From assembly GCA_947034885.2 (NCBI GenBank), contig OX344751.2, forward strand, positions 33,903,582 to 33,967,581: a DNA stretch of 64,000 bases, given 5' to 3'. The notes under the pieces are model-generated. The model was not told the origin of the DNA and did no database searches. It worked only from the letters and a program-made list of their open reading frames with translations. A program made the translations under genes and the position numbers. Positions 8,009 to 18,812 of this stretch are shown here, one piece after another (position 1 is the first letter of the stretch; each line of letters starts with the position of its first letter). The stretch is from Thuidium tamariscinum. Lineage: Eukaryota > Streptophyta > Bryopsida > Hypnales > Thuidiaceae.

Positions 8009-11000
8009 TCAATAATAATAGTATCGGGTGTAATCAGGGCCAAGTACAAACGTGACGGGGTACATCTCTTCTAATGTGGGAGGAGGAGGAGGGGCCGGTT
8101 TTTCTTCAGCAGGCGGTGGAGGAGGATCCGGCTTGGCTTCTTCCTTCTTCTCTTCAGCTGCAGGCGCAGGAGCTTCCTCTTTCTTTTCCTCCGGCTTGGC
8201 TTCTTCCGGCTTCTCCTCTTCCTTCTTCTCCTCGGGCGCGGGCTCCGCGGGTTTCGCCTCTTCCTGCGTAACGTAAGTAACGGTTGCAACGATTGGAATC
8301 CACAGATCAACTAACCCAGACTTCGTAATGCAGATTCACCACGTACTTCAAACAAGAAGGATTGTCCAGAACAGAGTTTGGGTTTGAAGACCCGCGTGAT
8401 TCGAAAGAGTCTATTGAAAATAATGGCTTCAAAGAACTATACCATATAGACACAGATCTTAAGCTAATGCCATCCTTCACGACTTCGGTTAGATTGTAGG
8501 TAGCCTTTATGACATGAACTGAAGCCTAAACTGGTAAATTGTACAGTACATTTATCGAATAGACTCCCATTTAAAAGTTGCATACCGTATTGAGAAATAC
8601 GACTATGTAATCAACTTTGAAGGCGTACTTAAAGAGGATAACGTAAGTCAAATACGAGAAAACAGAAGTGTAGATCACAGATATAAAAGCGAAAATACGT
8701 GGCCAGAAAAAGTTAACATTCTCTCCTCACTCTTCTTGGATTTATTATGAAACCTTTTATGTCTACAAGTGTGCATTTGGATTCATTGATGGTCAATCGT
8801 ATATTTGCAAAAAGTAGTGTTCCAGAGCGTCAAATTTTGACTTGAACTCAGCGGGGTGCAGAATCACATAAGCAAGATTACACAAGCTTCCTTACCTCCT
8901 TCGGTGGCTCCGGGGGGGGCTCCTCAGCTTTGGGCTCCTCCTTGGGTTCCTCCGCTGGAGGGGCAGGAGCTTCTTCCGCCTTGGGCTCCTCAGCCTTGGG
9001 CTCCTCCTTGGGCGGCTCTTCTTTGGGAGGCTCCTCCGCCTTGGGCGGCTCCGGCTCCGGCTCCGGCTCCGGCTCGGGGGCGGGAGGGGGTGGCGGAGGC
9101 GGCGGGGGCGGCGGGGGTACCAGCACGGTGATCTTCCCGGTGCGGGAGACGTGCCGGTACACGTCCTCCGGGGTGACCACTCCCGTGACTGTCACCTTCT
9201 GGCCCGGAAAATCGACATCGTATGTTGTTACGCCTGTTTTGTTTGGAACCCTTCTTTCATTAGTATCTAATAAGAAATTGAAATTATTAGTGCAAAACAT
9301 GCGTGAGATAATAGAGTTAATCGTAGAGTGTGCAATTGGGGACAAGGAATCGGAGTTTGGCAAAAACAGAGGACGAAACTCTGTGGAGCACCACAACTGA
9401 GGTATAAAGGAGTTTGGTGTTCTGTTTCTTTATACTAATTTTAGTTATACCTCCCTCTGACACCCTTGTTTCAAACTGGGGTTTCCTTTACAATTAACTC
9501 TAATAAGAAAAAGAAATTAGTGAGAAACATGTCTGAGATAATCAAGGAGTGAACCATTGAATTCAGCAATGTGCCCAATTCCACCAAGTGCTGGTGAACT
9601 CCATTGCTTATCTCAGGCGTGGTTTCCACGACAGACTCCAGTGAAATGAATTAGAAATTTTCATTGCGGTAAGGTCAGTTTTGTTCCTTATAGTCAGCTG
9701 TACCAGAAAGGAGAGAAGAAGAAAATGAATTGTTTAAATCTCCGGTGCAGTTTGTATGAATGTGGTTAAATTAAGCAAAACTTATACCAAACGAAGTTCT
9801 CAGATGCCAAAAGTAGCGTTAAGTAGGAAAGTTTTCAGCACATTTAGCAGTCTTTTTTAGCAACCTGAGCTGATTACGCACATTTTATGTGGGACCTTTG
9901 TTAGTTGCATGACATTGCTCAAAATCAAAAGAATGATGAGCACTCCCACACTGCAGGACCTGGGCTTTGAAAGGCCTTCCTAGCATACAAGCTTACAGGA
10001 AGGCTGTGAATAAACTAAGGAAAGAGGTTGTGTAAAACCAATCAATAGGGGTTCAGAAACGAATAAATCAATGTTCACGGTGACCGTTCAAAGTCATACA
10101 GTGCCGATTTTCTTTAGTTTTAATTTGAAGGATCGGCACATTTATACCTTTCAGAGCTTCTCTAATTAATTTGGTTTTACAACCTCTTAACTTAGCCACA
10201 CTGGTCATTTCATAACAAGTTAGATTCTTTGAAGTTCCATCAGTACCGACTGCGGCAGGCACCAAAACCGCCACTTTTTGCTACTGCGCCAAGTTACTAT
10301 TATTAGACTGGCCACATTTTCTTGTTGGTAAGTGAGAGGAGGTGCCAACACACTAAAGAGCACAATATTTGGATACCATATGCAAAAGTTATGAAGGGTC
10401 AAAAAAAATTGGGGTAGATGTTCTAAAATGTCTGTTCTATATACATACATATTAATTTTGGAGATGTACCCCAAGTGATGATGGCGGTATTAAGTAGGGT
10501 GTGATTTTGGGTGTACCCAACTTAATGTTTATAACAAATATTAGAGGATTTCTATCCATCTGTTTACACATTTTTTTGGTATTGAATTGTGATGAAGTAT
10601 CACAGGAAATGAAGGTGAGAATATAAGCTTATCTTAAATGTTAGCGGAAAGGTTTGCATTTGAGACACCTTTTTACTGTAGCCACACCACAGGTACGATC
10701 TACCTGGGCAAGGGCTCTTATATCCATGGTACGAACTTCCAAACCAACACTATTTTACTCCCCCAAAAATGATGTTATTCTCTCAACTCCTTCCAACAGT
10801 TATTTTTGTCGAAAAAATAAGTTTTTCCGCACCCACAAAATCGTCGAAAACTCAACATCCCTTCTAAAAGTGTTTGTTATAAGGTAGCATAGAATGATGA
10901 TGATGCAGTTCACTATTGCTGTCTACAAGCTGACAAACACCACCTTTCTAGTATTCGATGGGCGGCACTGAATTTGATTTGAGCTTCATGATTGTGAACC

Positions 11001-11166
11001 TTTTATTTATTTCGAATACTGTTAGTATCTCAGAAGAAGAGGAATCATTTAAAAATTTCCCACCTGGAATCCGTTTGACAGCTCGCTTCACTGTACGAGC
11101 ACATCCTTCACAATGCAAAACCACCTTGAGGATCACCGTTTGGAGCACCGCCGTCTCCTCACCCAT
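8009..11166 (-). CDS. HMA-domain metal-binding protein with Pro/Glu-rich tail
   Basis: Three exons on the minus strand: 11166-11064, 9233-8896 and 8263-8009, all with GT-AG introns and compatible phases, giving 231 residues. Residues 8-72 form a heavy-metal-associated (HMA/Atx1-like) domain. The metal motif LHCEGCA holds the two cysteines at 19 and 22, and exon 1 joins exon 2 as IPGVTTYDVDFPGQKV, the standard beta-alpha-beta core. A polyproline run begins at 74, followed by about 140 residues of alternating Pro, Glu, Lys and Ala (PKEEPKAEE type) and a conserved-looking end, EEMYPVTFVLGPDYTRYYYY. It resembles plant HIPP-type proteins (cytosolic copper/zinc/cadmium binding), but there is no C-terminal CaaX box, so prenylation is not expected. 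The start is the ATG at 11166; TTGCAG lies three bases upstream, so a 5' UTR intron is likely. The metal is not determined by sequence. Confidence 0.87.
9240..10319. other. HMA intron 1, first part
   Basis: Intron 1 of the HMA gene spans 9234-11063 (about 1.8 kb), far longer than the other introns in the window. This part shows no gene or clear repeat. Confidence 0.5.
10320..10530 (+). repeat. Dispersed repeat family C, copy 1 (in HMA intron)
   Basis: It shares with 32230-32420 (+), 50180-50420 (-) and 58590-58790 (-) the order TTGGATACCATATGCAAAAG, then GAAGG-TCAAA, then GTTCTAAAAT, then a TATACAT-rich stretch, then GGAGATGTA and GATGATGG. Copies are diverged with no protein. The type of element is not recognised. 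Confidence 0.65.
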
Positions 11167-11169
11167 GAT

Positions 11170-13100
11170 CTGCAATCATGCCACCGGTATCCAGTTTGTT
11201 AGTTTTCACTTTTGCAGATATGCGGACTCTGTTTTGAGAGTAGGGAAAAAAAATTCAGAATAAAAAATTGACAGAAGCAATCAATCAAGCGACGGGTTAC
11301 GTTGTTTGGCCAATTGATAACACTCGGGTATTTCCTTTGAAAGCGAGACTGTGGCACTAATCTAAAATTACAGTGCTGGCAGGGGTTGAAAAACGATTGT
11401 ACATATGTTACTAATCTCCACCATTTGCGGTGACGCTAATTTCGCAGGAGACGCTAATTTTGCACCTTGACTGGTAGGAGAATAAGTCAGTCAGTGATGC
11501 CTTCGAGATCTTACAACACGAGCTCTCGTGACATACACAAGGAAATTAAACTCCAAAATAGGAACACTTACGAAATGAAAAGGGCCATCTAAAGTAGATA
11601 TAAGATGATTTAGAGACAATTGTCCTTCAATCAGTTGCTATGATGCTGGTTAGTAGAAAAGAGCTCGTCACAAATCATTACTAGTGAAACACAATCCACT
11701 TAATTCACAAAAATCACACACTATGAAACCCACATAAAGGAGCAATTGAACCAAAATGCTCGAAGGTTACTTAATGGTCATTTCCCTGGTTTCCGCGTAC
11801 CGTGTTTCTACTAGAGATTTGTTCTTTGATTCCCATCTAAGAACATACAGTACCTGGCTATTATTAGTTAACCAACTTCTGCTACGGGCCCTGGCTACCT
11901 GGTCAGTTCTTTCTGGAGTTTTGTGTGGATACAGTACAAACTTCAGGGAGAGCTTTCTTAATTTCATAAGCGGCCCTCAAACTGCTCTTTCTCTCTGGCT
12001 CTACTCTTTCTCGCTTTGACTTCTTCTGCAACTCCGGCCTCTCTTCCCTCTCGCCCCTCACTGCTCCTGAGACGGGGTCAGATTTCATATCATCATGAAT
12101 TCCCATGAGAAACATTGCATTCGTTGGTAAGAAAGGAAGAAAAATTCGACGAAACCATATCTGGCAATTGAAAAAGGTGTTGAGGCCCAATTTGGATTTG
12201 GTGGTCACCTCTAAATGTGAAGAACGAAACCTCGAGGTGGCAGGCGGGGTTGAAGATCCTCAACTTCTAATTATCTCACTCGATACTCAAACCGCAATTA
12301 ACCCTTTCTTTTAACCTGCAAGAAAATTATACACACATGAAGCTCTCCACTCTTCTTGAAACAAGAAAACTCAACCACAAATTAAACCATCAAATCTCGA
12401 TCATTCGTGTTTGGAAACTCTTTGAAAACCAGTACGTGAGGGACAACCATCACCCGAACGTCTTCCGAACACAGAAGCAGATCAAGCAGAGAAACTTATG
12501 CAGCAATTTCGAACACGATCTGGGACTCTAATTTGGTTGCAAAATGCTCTCCCTATCGATTGATATATATATCGATCTTCACAAGCCACTCCCCACAATG
12601 CACTTCATCAGCTAGCATCAAGCACGGTCGAGGATCGAGAAACCTCACATGCTTACAATTTCAAGAAACAATGTCTAAGCCAGAGCTCAATAATCCCTGC
12701 AGCATTCACAAGACAAACGTGTCGATGGCCGGACTTCGATCTCAATTATTCTCGATCAAACGATCGAGTCTGATGACTCTCTCTAGCTCTCTCTCTCTCT
12801 CTCTAGCTCTCTCTATCTCTCGCTCTGCCAACGTACTTAGCGACGTACGCAATTGATGATCCAGCTGCACATGGAAATTAATTGCAAGGATTGCAAAGGA
12901 GAGAGCGCTAGCTGCAGTGTTGATTACCAAGAGTGATGAAGGTGCGTCCCATTTGCACGCTCGCAATGGAAAGGAAAGGCTCGACTGGGTTCTGTGGGTG
13001 CAGAAGTAGTAGCAGTGGAGAGGAGATCGGACTGCGGGCAGAACAACGGGCAGGGACGGCGTTGGGGGAACGCGGGGTTACCGGGCGTTAACCAGGGTTA
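11170..13100. promoter_or_regulatory. Upstream region of the HMA gene
   Basis: Probable promoter, 5' UTR and leader intron of the minus-strand HMA gene. Read on the minus strand, 12778-12830 is a GAGAGA-rich tract (microsatellite of CT type on the plus strand), which is common in plant 5' leaders, and 12960-13100 is GC-richer than the surroundings. Open frames at 11903-12208 and 12742-12966 (minus) are hydrophilic or low-complexity and match no family. The transcription start cannot be fixed. Confidence 0.35.
12778..12830. repeat. CT/GA microsatellite
   Basis: CTCTCTCT runs interrupted by AGCT (CTCTCTCTAGCTCTCTCT). It lies upstream of the minus-strand HMA gene and is plausibly in its 5' leader. 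Confidence 0.85.
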
Positions 13101-13199
13101 GAGCATCTTCAGTGGTACGGGAAACAAGCTCCCCGCCCGTGGAAATCACGCATCCATGTCATCAGCGATGGCCTTCTTCTAGAGCCGGCTTCCCAACAT

Positions 13200-13492
13200 C
13201 CTCACTCAGAATCAGCCCTTTTTTTATTCAGCACCTTGGGACCAAATTGCATCATTTCTAAAGAAATGTCTTTTTTTCACCAATGAAAAGAAATCTTTTT
13301 TCGCTAGAAATTTTCTAGTTCTCTTTAAAATATAGATGAAGTCACCAAATTTGGATGAAAAAGCATATGAATATGATGAAAAAGTGTTTTTAAGTCTAAA
13401 AGATGGATGAATCGGTAGAATCACCAAATTTGAAGTGTGATTGCCATCTTGGTACTTTCTCAAAAAGTAAAAGAAAAAGGGTTGTTGTTCAA
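13200..13492 (-). repeat. Dispersed repeat family D, copy 1
   Basis: The reverse complement aligns with 60303-60575: TTTTTGAGAAAGTACCAAGATGGC, then the ACTTTTTCATCCAAATTTGG block, then AGAAATTTTCTAG and GAAAAGAAAT. Minus-strand translation here and plus-strand translation at 60466 give similar short peptides (LAKKDFFSL versus LAKKDYFYL), which reflects shared repeat sequence rather than a gene. Family unknown. Confidence 0.7.
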
Positions 13493-14149
13493 AATTGAAT
13501 ATAAATATATATTTTTTAAATTCTGGTAGTGAACAAATTGCCCTGCCAAGGGAAATGTAATTTCGTCCTATTTTAAGCATTCATTAGTGGGCACAAGAAG
13601 GACAACGTTGGAACCTCTCAAAATTCACCTAGACCATTGACACAATTGTATTCAGTGAAATATATCCTCTCTAACCCCCAAAGCCCTCTATAAAATACAC
13701 CTGTAAATTCATTTGCATTAAAATACTAGACTACTAGAGATGTTTTTAGTTCACCTTGTCAAGCATCATTAATTTTGTATTTAAAATTTTGAATCAAAAA
13801 GGGCAAGCTATATGCTTAAACAAAAATACACTACTATAGCTAAAGATTAAAGGTCAAACAAACAATTTAGTCAAAGCAATAGTCCAAAACTAATTTGGGT
13901 TCTAATAGCACTAGTTTTTCAAGTCTTTACACATTGCTTATGAATGTGGTGAGAATAGTGCAATATGAAGACAAGTGTCATATTTCTTATGTTTTTAACT
14001 ATTAGTTATATGCAATGGAGTTTGTTGCAATGCAATACTACCCAATGGGGTCATAAAGCTACAAGATTTTAATATTTAAAAGATGTTTTTTTGTTGGCAC
14101 ATTTTTAACAATTTCTTGAAATTGATGGACTTAAGGGACATTAGGAGGG
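13493..14149. other. AT-rich spacer
   Basis: AT-rich sequence with no gene, RNA or repeat match noticed inside the window. Confidence 0.4.
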
Positions 14150-14404
14150 ATTTGTGGGTTGCAGAAGACTGCAAGTTCTCTCAATCTGGGAACGCAAGAA
14201 CCATTACAAGAATCCAAAAATACAAGATTCTAGCATGGGTGAGACCATGCTAAGTCATTAAAAAAAATTGAACTTTTTTTCATATTTCAAGCCCCCAAAT
14301 TTTTTTGGAGGGGGGGATAATTGATAGTTGATAGTAGCCAACAGTTTCTTGAACAGTTTCGGGAACAAACCTTGAAACGGCCCTTAGGAGCCTTCAAATA
14401 CCTC
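14150..14404. repeat. Repeat related to 29455-29690 (poly-C type)
   Basis: Both loci contain TTTTTTTCATATTTCA followed by a C-run, AATTTTTTT, a short insert with GATAGT-GCCA-CAG, then GGGAACAA-CCTTGAAACGGCCC (here) or GGGGAACAACCCCAAAACGGCCC (there). This block also contains the nested palindrome CTAGCATGGGTGAGACCATGCTA. It is likely a decayed MITE. The ends were not resolved. Confidence 0.5.
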
Positions 14405-15043
14405 CTAATGGGAAGTCAATAAAGCGCCCATCCAAGAACTGAAATTGAATTTTAGGGAGGGGAAACTTCTCGAATTAATTTTTAGTAAATTTGTCTAGAA
14501 AGATAAGTAGAATTGGCATCTAACCCAAGTTGTTTCATTTTGGGGGGACCTCTATGGAATTAGTTATGATTTTTTGAAGTCAAAATGACATAGCGCTTTA
14601 AAACCACCCTCAATGTACCTTTTTTTGTACATTCTTATGAAGATGAAAATGTAGCATGTACAAACAATGTACATTTGAGAAGGTGGGTGGTTTTAGAGCC
14701 TGAGCGGTTTTAGAGCTTCCTTTGTCTAAAACCGCTTAGGCTCTAAACCACCCACCTTCTCAAATGTACATTGTTTGTACATGCTGCATTTTCATCTTTA
14801 CAGGAATGTACAAACAATGTACACTATTTGAGAAGATGGGCAATTCTAGAGCCCGATGTCATTTCAACTTCAAAAAATCATAACTAACTCCACAAAGCTC
14901 CAAAAAATATGAAACTACTTGGGTTAGATGCCAATTCTACTTGTCTTTCAAGAGAAATTTGCTGAAAAATAATTAAAGAAGTTTCACCTCCCCAAAACTC
15001 AGTTTCAGCTCGTAGATGGACAGGTTATGGACCTCCTCCCTTA
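14405..15043. mobile_element. Two family A MITEs fused head-to-head (640-bp inverted repeat)
   Basis: The left half (14405 to about 14720) is in plus orientation and the right half (about 14728-15043) in minus orientation, so the locus is one long inverted repeat. Outer ends are GGAAGTCAATAAAGCGCCC and TTATGGACCTCCTCCCTTA. The junction reads GAGCTTCCTTTGTCTAAAACC. Each half also keeps its own nested hairpin around CATGTACAAACAATGTACAT. A transcript would fold into a long double strand, potentially a small-RNA source (inference). Confidence 0.85.
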
Positions 15044-15419
15044 GTTCCGTAAGAGTTCGCCCTTCCGCTTTCTTGGGCTCCATCTTCAGACATGCTACTC
15101 TACTCTTATCATGTGCCTGGGCGGTTTTTTTTATTGTGCTCAGAACATACTAGTCTTGCACAACAGTGAGTTGAATGGGACGTATGGCCAGACCTGCGAC
15201 TGAGTCTCACTGTCTGGGTTCTTCACTGCAACTGCTTATCAGTACAACACCCTTGTTTTTAACATCACAAAGTATAAGTTATTGGTATACGGCTATACGC
15301 TAATTATTCACCCTTGTGCTTTTTCCATGGACATATACTAATATAAGGTAGGTGCACCCAAAAGCACCACTTATTCATACTGTGCATAGTTCCTGTTATT
15401 AGCTGGTTCAGATTTTTAT

Positions 15420-15560
15420 GCAATCTTGTTGGCAAGTGAAAGCATGTTCCAACACACCAAAGAACGCAGGATTTGGATTCCGTATGCAAAAGTTATTAAC
15501 AGTCAAAGTCTGTTTCTGAAAGTGCCATCTACAACCTCTGAACATGACTGATTTTGGAAA
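15420..15560 (+). repeat. Dispersed repeat family C, partial copy
   Basis: CTTGTTGGCAAGTGAAAG, CCAACACACCAAAGA and GATTTGGATTCCGTATGCAA match the 10320 copy in order. The right half is diverged. Confidence 0.6.
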
Positions 15561-15897
15561 TGTATGTGCACTGTAGATGACGCTTTTAGGAATATGGCGC
15601 TTTTGACCTTATGGCTTATTGTGCAGGGCATGTATTTGATATGAAGAGAATTTAGTATTCTTTTGTGAGAGTCACGCATTTGACATGAACTTTGTAAATG
15701 TGACACATAAGTTACCAAAGTTTGAAGTGCCAATTTCCATTACAATTGAATCTCTCTATCTTTGAAATAGGATCACTGCTTGAAAATAATAAAAGCAGGT
15801 GGTAACAATTGTAAGAGTGTTATTTAACAATAGTTGTGTAATTTTGTTTAACATAGTGTTAAATTGGAACTTGTTACCAATGTCTGTTTCATAGAGG

Positions 15898-16231
15898 TAA
15901 GGGAGAAGGCTCTTAAATGGAGTGGGCTCTAAAACGGTGCCCTACTTTAAATGTACAATATTTGTACATGTTGCTTTTTCCATAGCCTACAGCAGTGTAT
16001 TGACAATGTACATTTTTGCTAGGGCACCATTTTAGAACCCTATGTCCTTCAAACTTCAAAATTTGATAACTAATTTCACAAAGCTCCAAAAAATATGAAA
16101 CAACTTCAGTTAGATGCCAATTCTACTTGTCTTTCAAGGAAAATATATTGAAAAATATTTCAAGATATTTCACCTCCCCAAAAATTTTGTTTCAGCCTTG
16201 AGGTGGGCGATTATTTGAGCCTTCTACCTTA
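15898..16231 (-). mobile_element. MITE family A, copy 4 (subtype 2)
   Basis: The ends are TAAGGGAGAAGGCTC and GAGCCTTCTACCTTA. This subtype has a different hairpin stem (GGTGCCCTACTTTAAATG with its partner TTTTGCTAGGGCACCATTTT) around TGTACAATATTTGTACATG. The right half keeps GCTCCAAAAAATATGAAACA and TGCCAATTCTACTTGTCTTT. The copy at 50992 is of the same subtype. Confidence 0.8.
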
Positions 16232-16313
16232 GTAGAATCTTTCCAAAAAGTAGGCAAACACATCAAACAATTCATTTCACTTCAAAAAAAAGTATATTAA
16301 GTTATGGCACTTC

Positions 16314-16593
16314 CCATAAGAGGGAATTCAAGGCCAACAGGAGACTGCGAAAGCCCTGTTCCCAAAATTGTTCCCGATATTATCAGGTCAGCAATTAATT
16401 TTTTTTTTTCAAAAACAAAAACCATCTTGAAATGCAAAATTAAAGTCCCAAAAAAAAGTAAAAAAAAAGTTGATGACATGGCACACTCTCGACCACGTCA
16501 GCAAAGGCTAGTTCTGCATTTCTACGGCAGATTCCTACGTTCAATACGTTGAGAACTCACGGTCTCCTATTGGCCTTGAATCCCCTCTAATGG
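16314..16593. mobile_element. MITE with about 37-bp terminal inverted repeats
   Basis: The left end CCATAAGAGGGAATTCAAGG continues through GCCAACAGGAGACTGCGA. The right end, reverse-complemented, reads CCATTAGAGGGGATTCAAGG then GCCAATAGGAGACCGTGA: 37 bp with five differences. TTC directly flanks both ends (16311-16313 and 16594-16596), a possible 3-bp target duplication. The interior holds GACATGGCACACTCTCGACC, also found inverted near 29515. No protein is encoded. The superfamily is uncertain. Confidence 0.8.
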
Positions 16594-16599
16594 TTCACA

Positions 16600-17052
16600 G
16601 AAAAACCATCGAATTCATGATCCGTTAATCTCTTCACAAATCTTTAAAAAAAAATTCAGTTGCAATTGAATTTCTCCCTGAAAATTTGAAAAATGGCACT
16701 GCACCTGGAGTCCTGGACCGTCCGCTGCCTGCCCATCGCCGTGGATTAATAATGCTATTGGGTCATAGTACCCAAATGAACTATAATGGTGCCAACCCAA
16801 GATTCCAAGCCGGCCGGGCATCATAATAAGGCTCACTAACTTTTACGCCACGGCCAGAACAGAAGGTAACTTGATGGCTGCCTGGAGACAAGCAGATGAT
16901 TCTCCTGAACTTGATGGGGATTTCGATCAATTCCCACCTTCCAAACCAAACGGTTCAGTTAGCCAGGTGGGGCTGGCTGACAGGCTTGTATTTTATTTTC
17001 CCTCATTCGCTATGAAATTTCCCACCTTTCATTTGTTTCAGTAAAAATATAT
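16600..17052. other. Spacer, no gene seen
   Basis: Mixed-composition sequence between two mobile elements. Short open frames only, none recognised. Confidence 0.4.
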
Positions 17053-17082
17053 AAATTAAATTAAATTAAATTAAATTAAAAA
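17053..17082. repeat. TTAAA pentanucleotide microsatellite
   Basis: About six units of TTAAA/AAATT in a row. Confidence 0.85.
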
Positions 17083-17148
17083 AAACACCCACTGAATAGT
17101 TCATTTATTGTTTGTGTCCATTGTCCGAACTTACTAACAAGTACTAAC

Positions 17149-17497
17149 TAAAAGAGGAGGTTCATAAAGCGCCCATCTAAGGGTAAGGGCTAGGACTGAA
17201 GTTGGGAGTCGAAACTTCTTGAACTACTTTTCAGTAAAGTTTCCTTGAAAGACAAGATGAATTGACATTTCACTCAAATCATTTCGTATTTTTTGGGAGC
17301 TTTGTGAAATTGGTTATGAAATTGTGAAGTGGAAATGGTATAGGGGAGGGCTTTAAAATTGCCCACCCTCTCAAATGTACATTGTTTGTACGTTCTTGTA
17401 AAAAGGTGGAAAAGTAGCATGTATAAATAATGTACATTTGAGAAGGTGGGTGGTTTTCAAATTTGAGCACCAGTTTTTGAGCCTCCTGGCTCCCTTA
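17149..17497 (+). mobile_element. MITE family A, copy 5
   Basis: It begins TAAAAGAGGAGGTTCATAAAG and ends GAGCCTCCTGGCTCCCTTA. The central hairpin arms CCACCCTCTCAAATGTAC and GTACATTTGAGAAGGTGG are intact. Orientation as copy 1. Confidence 0.8.
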
Positions 17498-18458
17498 AAG
17501 GGAGGATGTTAAATCCTACTATTGAAGGTGGGCCAGCACACTGGATTTATCCTAGGGGTAAACACTGAAATTTTGTACAAATTTCTTTTTGCAAAATAAT
17601 TCTCAATTCATATTTGTAATCAGAGACTCCAAATTATCTCGAAGATGCCTAGAACATACCCAAAAACACGACATAAAATAGGGGGCTTTTTTACTTTTAT
17701 CCCTAGGTAACTCAAGTTTTACCCTACTACTAGGCCCACCTTCGATGGTAGGATTTACCATCCTGCTCCATAAAGTTTGTTAAGTTATTTGTAGCCAAGA
17801 GTTTAACTTCTCTCAGGGCACCGGCAAGGGACTGGTTTCATTGATTGATTGATTGATTTTGTTTGTTGTCGGCCTGAGCAGTGATCGGCTGCACCTACTT
17901 TCTCCAGTCGTCCGGGTAGCAGTCCGTTTGGACGGGTGGTATGGTAACACGAGTCCCACCTCTCACGCCCTGGCTCCTGTTCAGTCCCGTTCAGACACAG
18001 TCAGTTGCAGCTTTTGGTTTGGTTTGGTTTTATTGGAACCATGGAAACAGAATTTCATCAGGAAGTTGCAGCTTTTGGTTTGGGTTTGGTTCCATTGATA
18101 AGTTACAGCTGAAGCCAAAGTTCATCAGTAATTGGCAGCTTTGGAAAACTGGTCACCTTTCACAAGTTGGGCTCAGTTGTCTGGCAAGGCGGCAAAGACA
18201 ACTGACTCACTGGCTGAATTGATCATGTGAAATAGTGTCGCCTTGTTTTCTGTGGTATTCCTATCTTCTGTGCCTGGGCTTTTTTTGCTTCAAAAAAGGA
18301 CTGTCTGTGGAAGTTAAGTTCAGGCGTGCAGACGACTACTAACTGCAGGGGGGATTGAGGAGAGGGTGACCTACTCCCTTGCCATGAAATTGTGTTTCAT
18401 TTGTGAAGAACAAGTAAAAGTAAAGAAAAAGTTTTTAAGAAAGTAAAGAATGATTCGC
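17498..18458. other. Spacer with small duplications
   Basis: No gene seen. It contains TTGATTGATTGATT at about 17838, and a short direct duplication of GTTGCAGCTTTTGGTTTG at 18004 and 18065, 61 bp apart. The poly-CT/AG words are not regulatory signals that can be supported. Confidence 0.45.
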
Positions 18459-18560
18459 TTAACCCTGTAAGGATGCTGCAGATCAGAATGGATGATTTCA
18501 CTGTTGATTGCAAATAAAGAGAAAGAGAATGCATATACTGGTCTAATAATCAGAGAATTT
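18459..18560 (-). mobile_element. Half copy of piggyBac-like MITE P2
   Basis: It begins TTAACCCTGTAAGGATGCTG and shares GATGATTTCACT, ATTG-CTGCAAATAAAGAGAA and TGGTC-AATAA with the reverse complement of the right half of the complete copy at 18813-18960. The second end is missing. Confidence 0.65.
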
Positions 18561-18812
18561 TGGAAACTACCTTGGCCGTAGGGGCCTGCGTTCTTTTAGG
18601 GTTATGGTCACCCTACCCCCCACCCCCGAACCTCCGAACCCCCAACCGCCTTCCCTTGCTACTAGTCTGGTTGCCATGGTCGTGTGCAATGACTGGCTAT
18701 CCATGGCTCTTGTGTAGCCAGGCTTACCAAGAAAGATCCTCATTCCCTAGCTAATTAGTATCAATATCTCCTTTTGATCAAGCAAAATTAAAGGTGTATT
18801 TGCACTTAGCTC

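Noticed and set aside
8930-9400. Gly/Ser-rich plus-strand frame
   Set aside because: Antisense shadow of the Pro/Glu-rich HMA exon.
11903-12208. 101-codon minus-strand frame upstream of the HMA gene
   Set aside because: Charged low-complexity sequence, no family, no splice sites joining it in frame to the HMA exon.
13224-13580. 118-codon minus-strand frame
   Set aside because: It lies in repeat family D, and the similar peptide at 60466 comes from another repeat copy.
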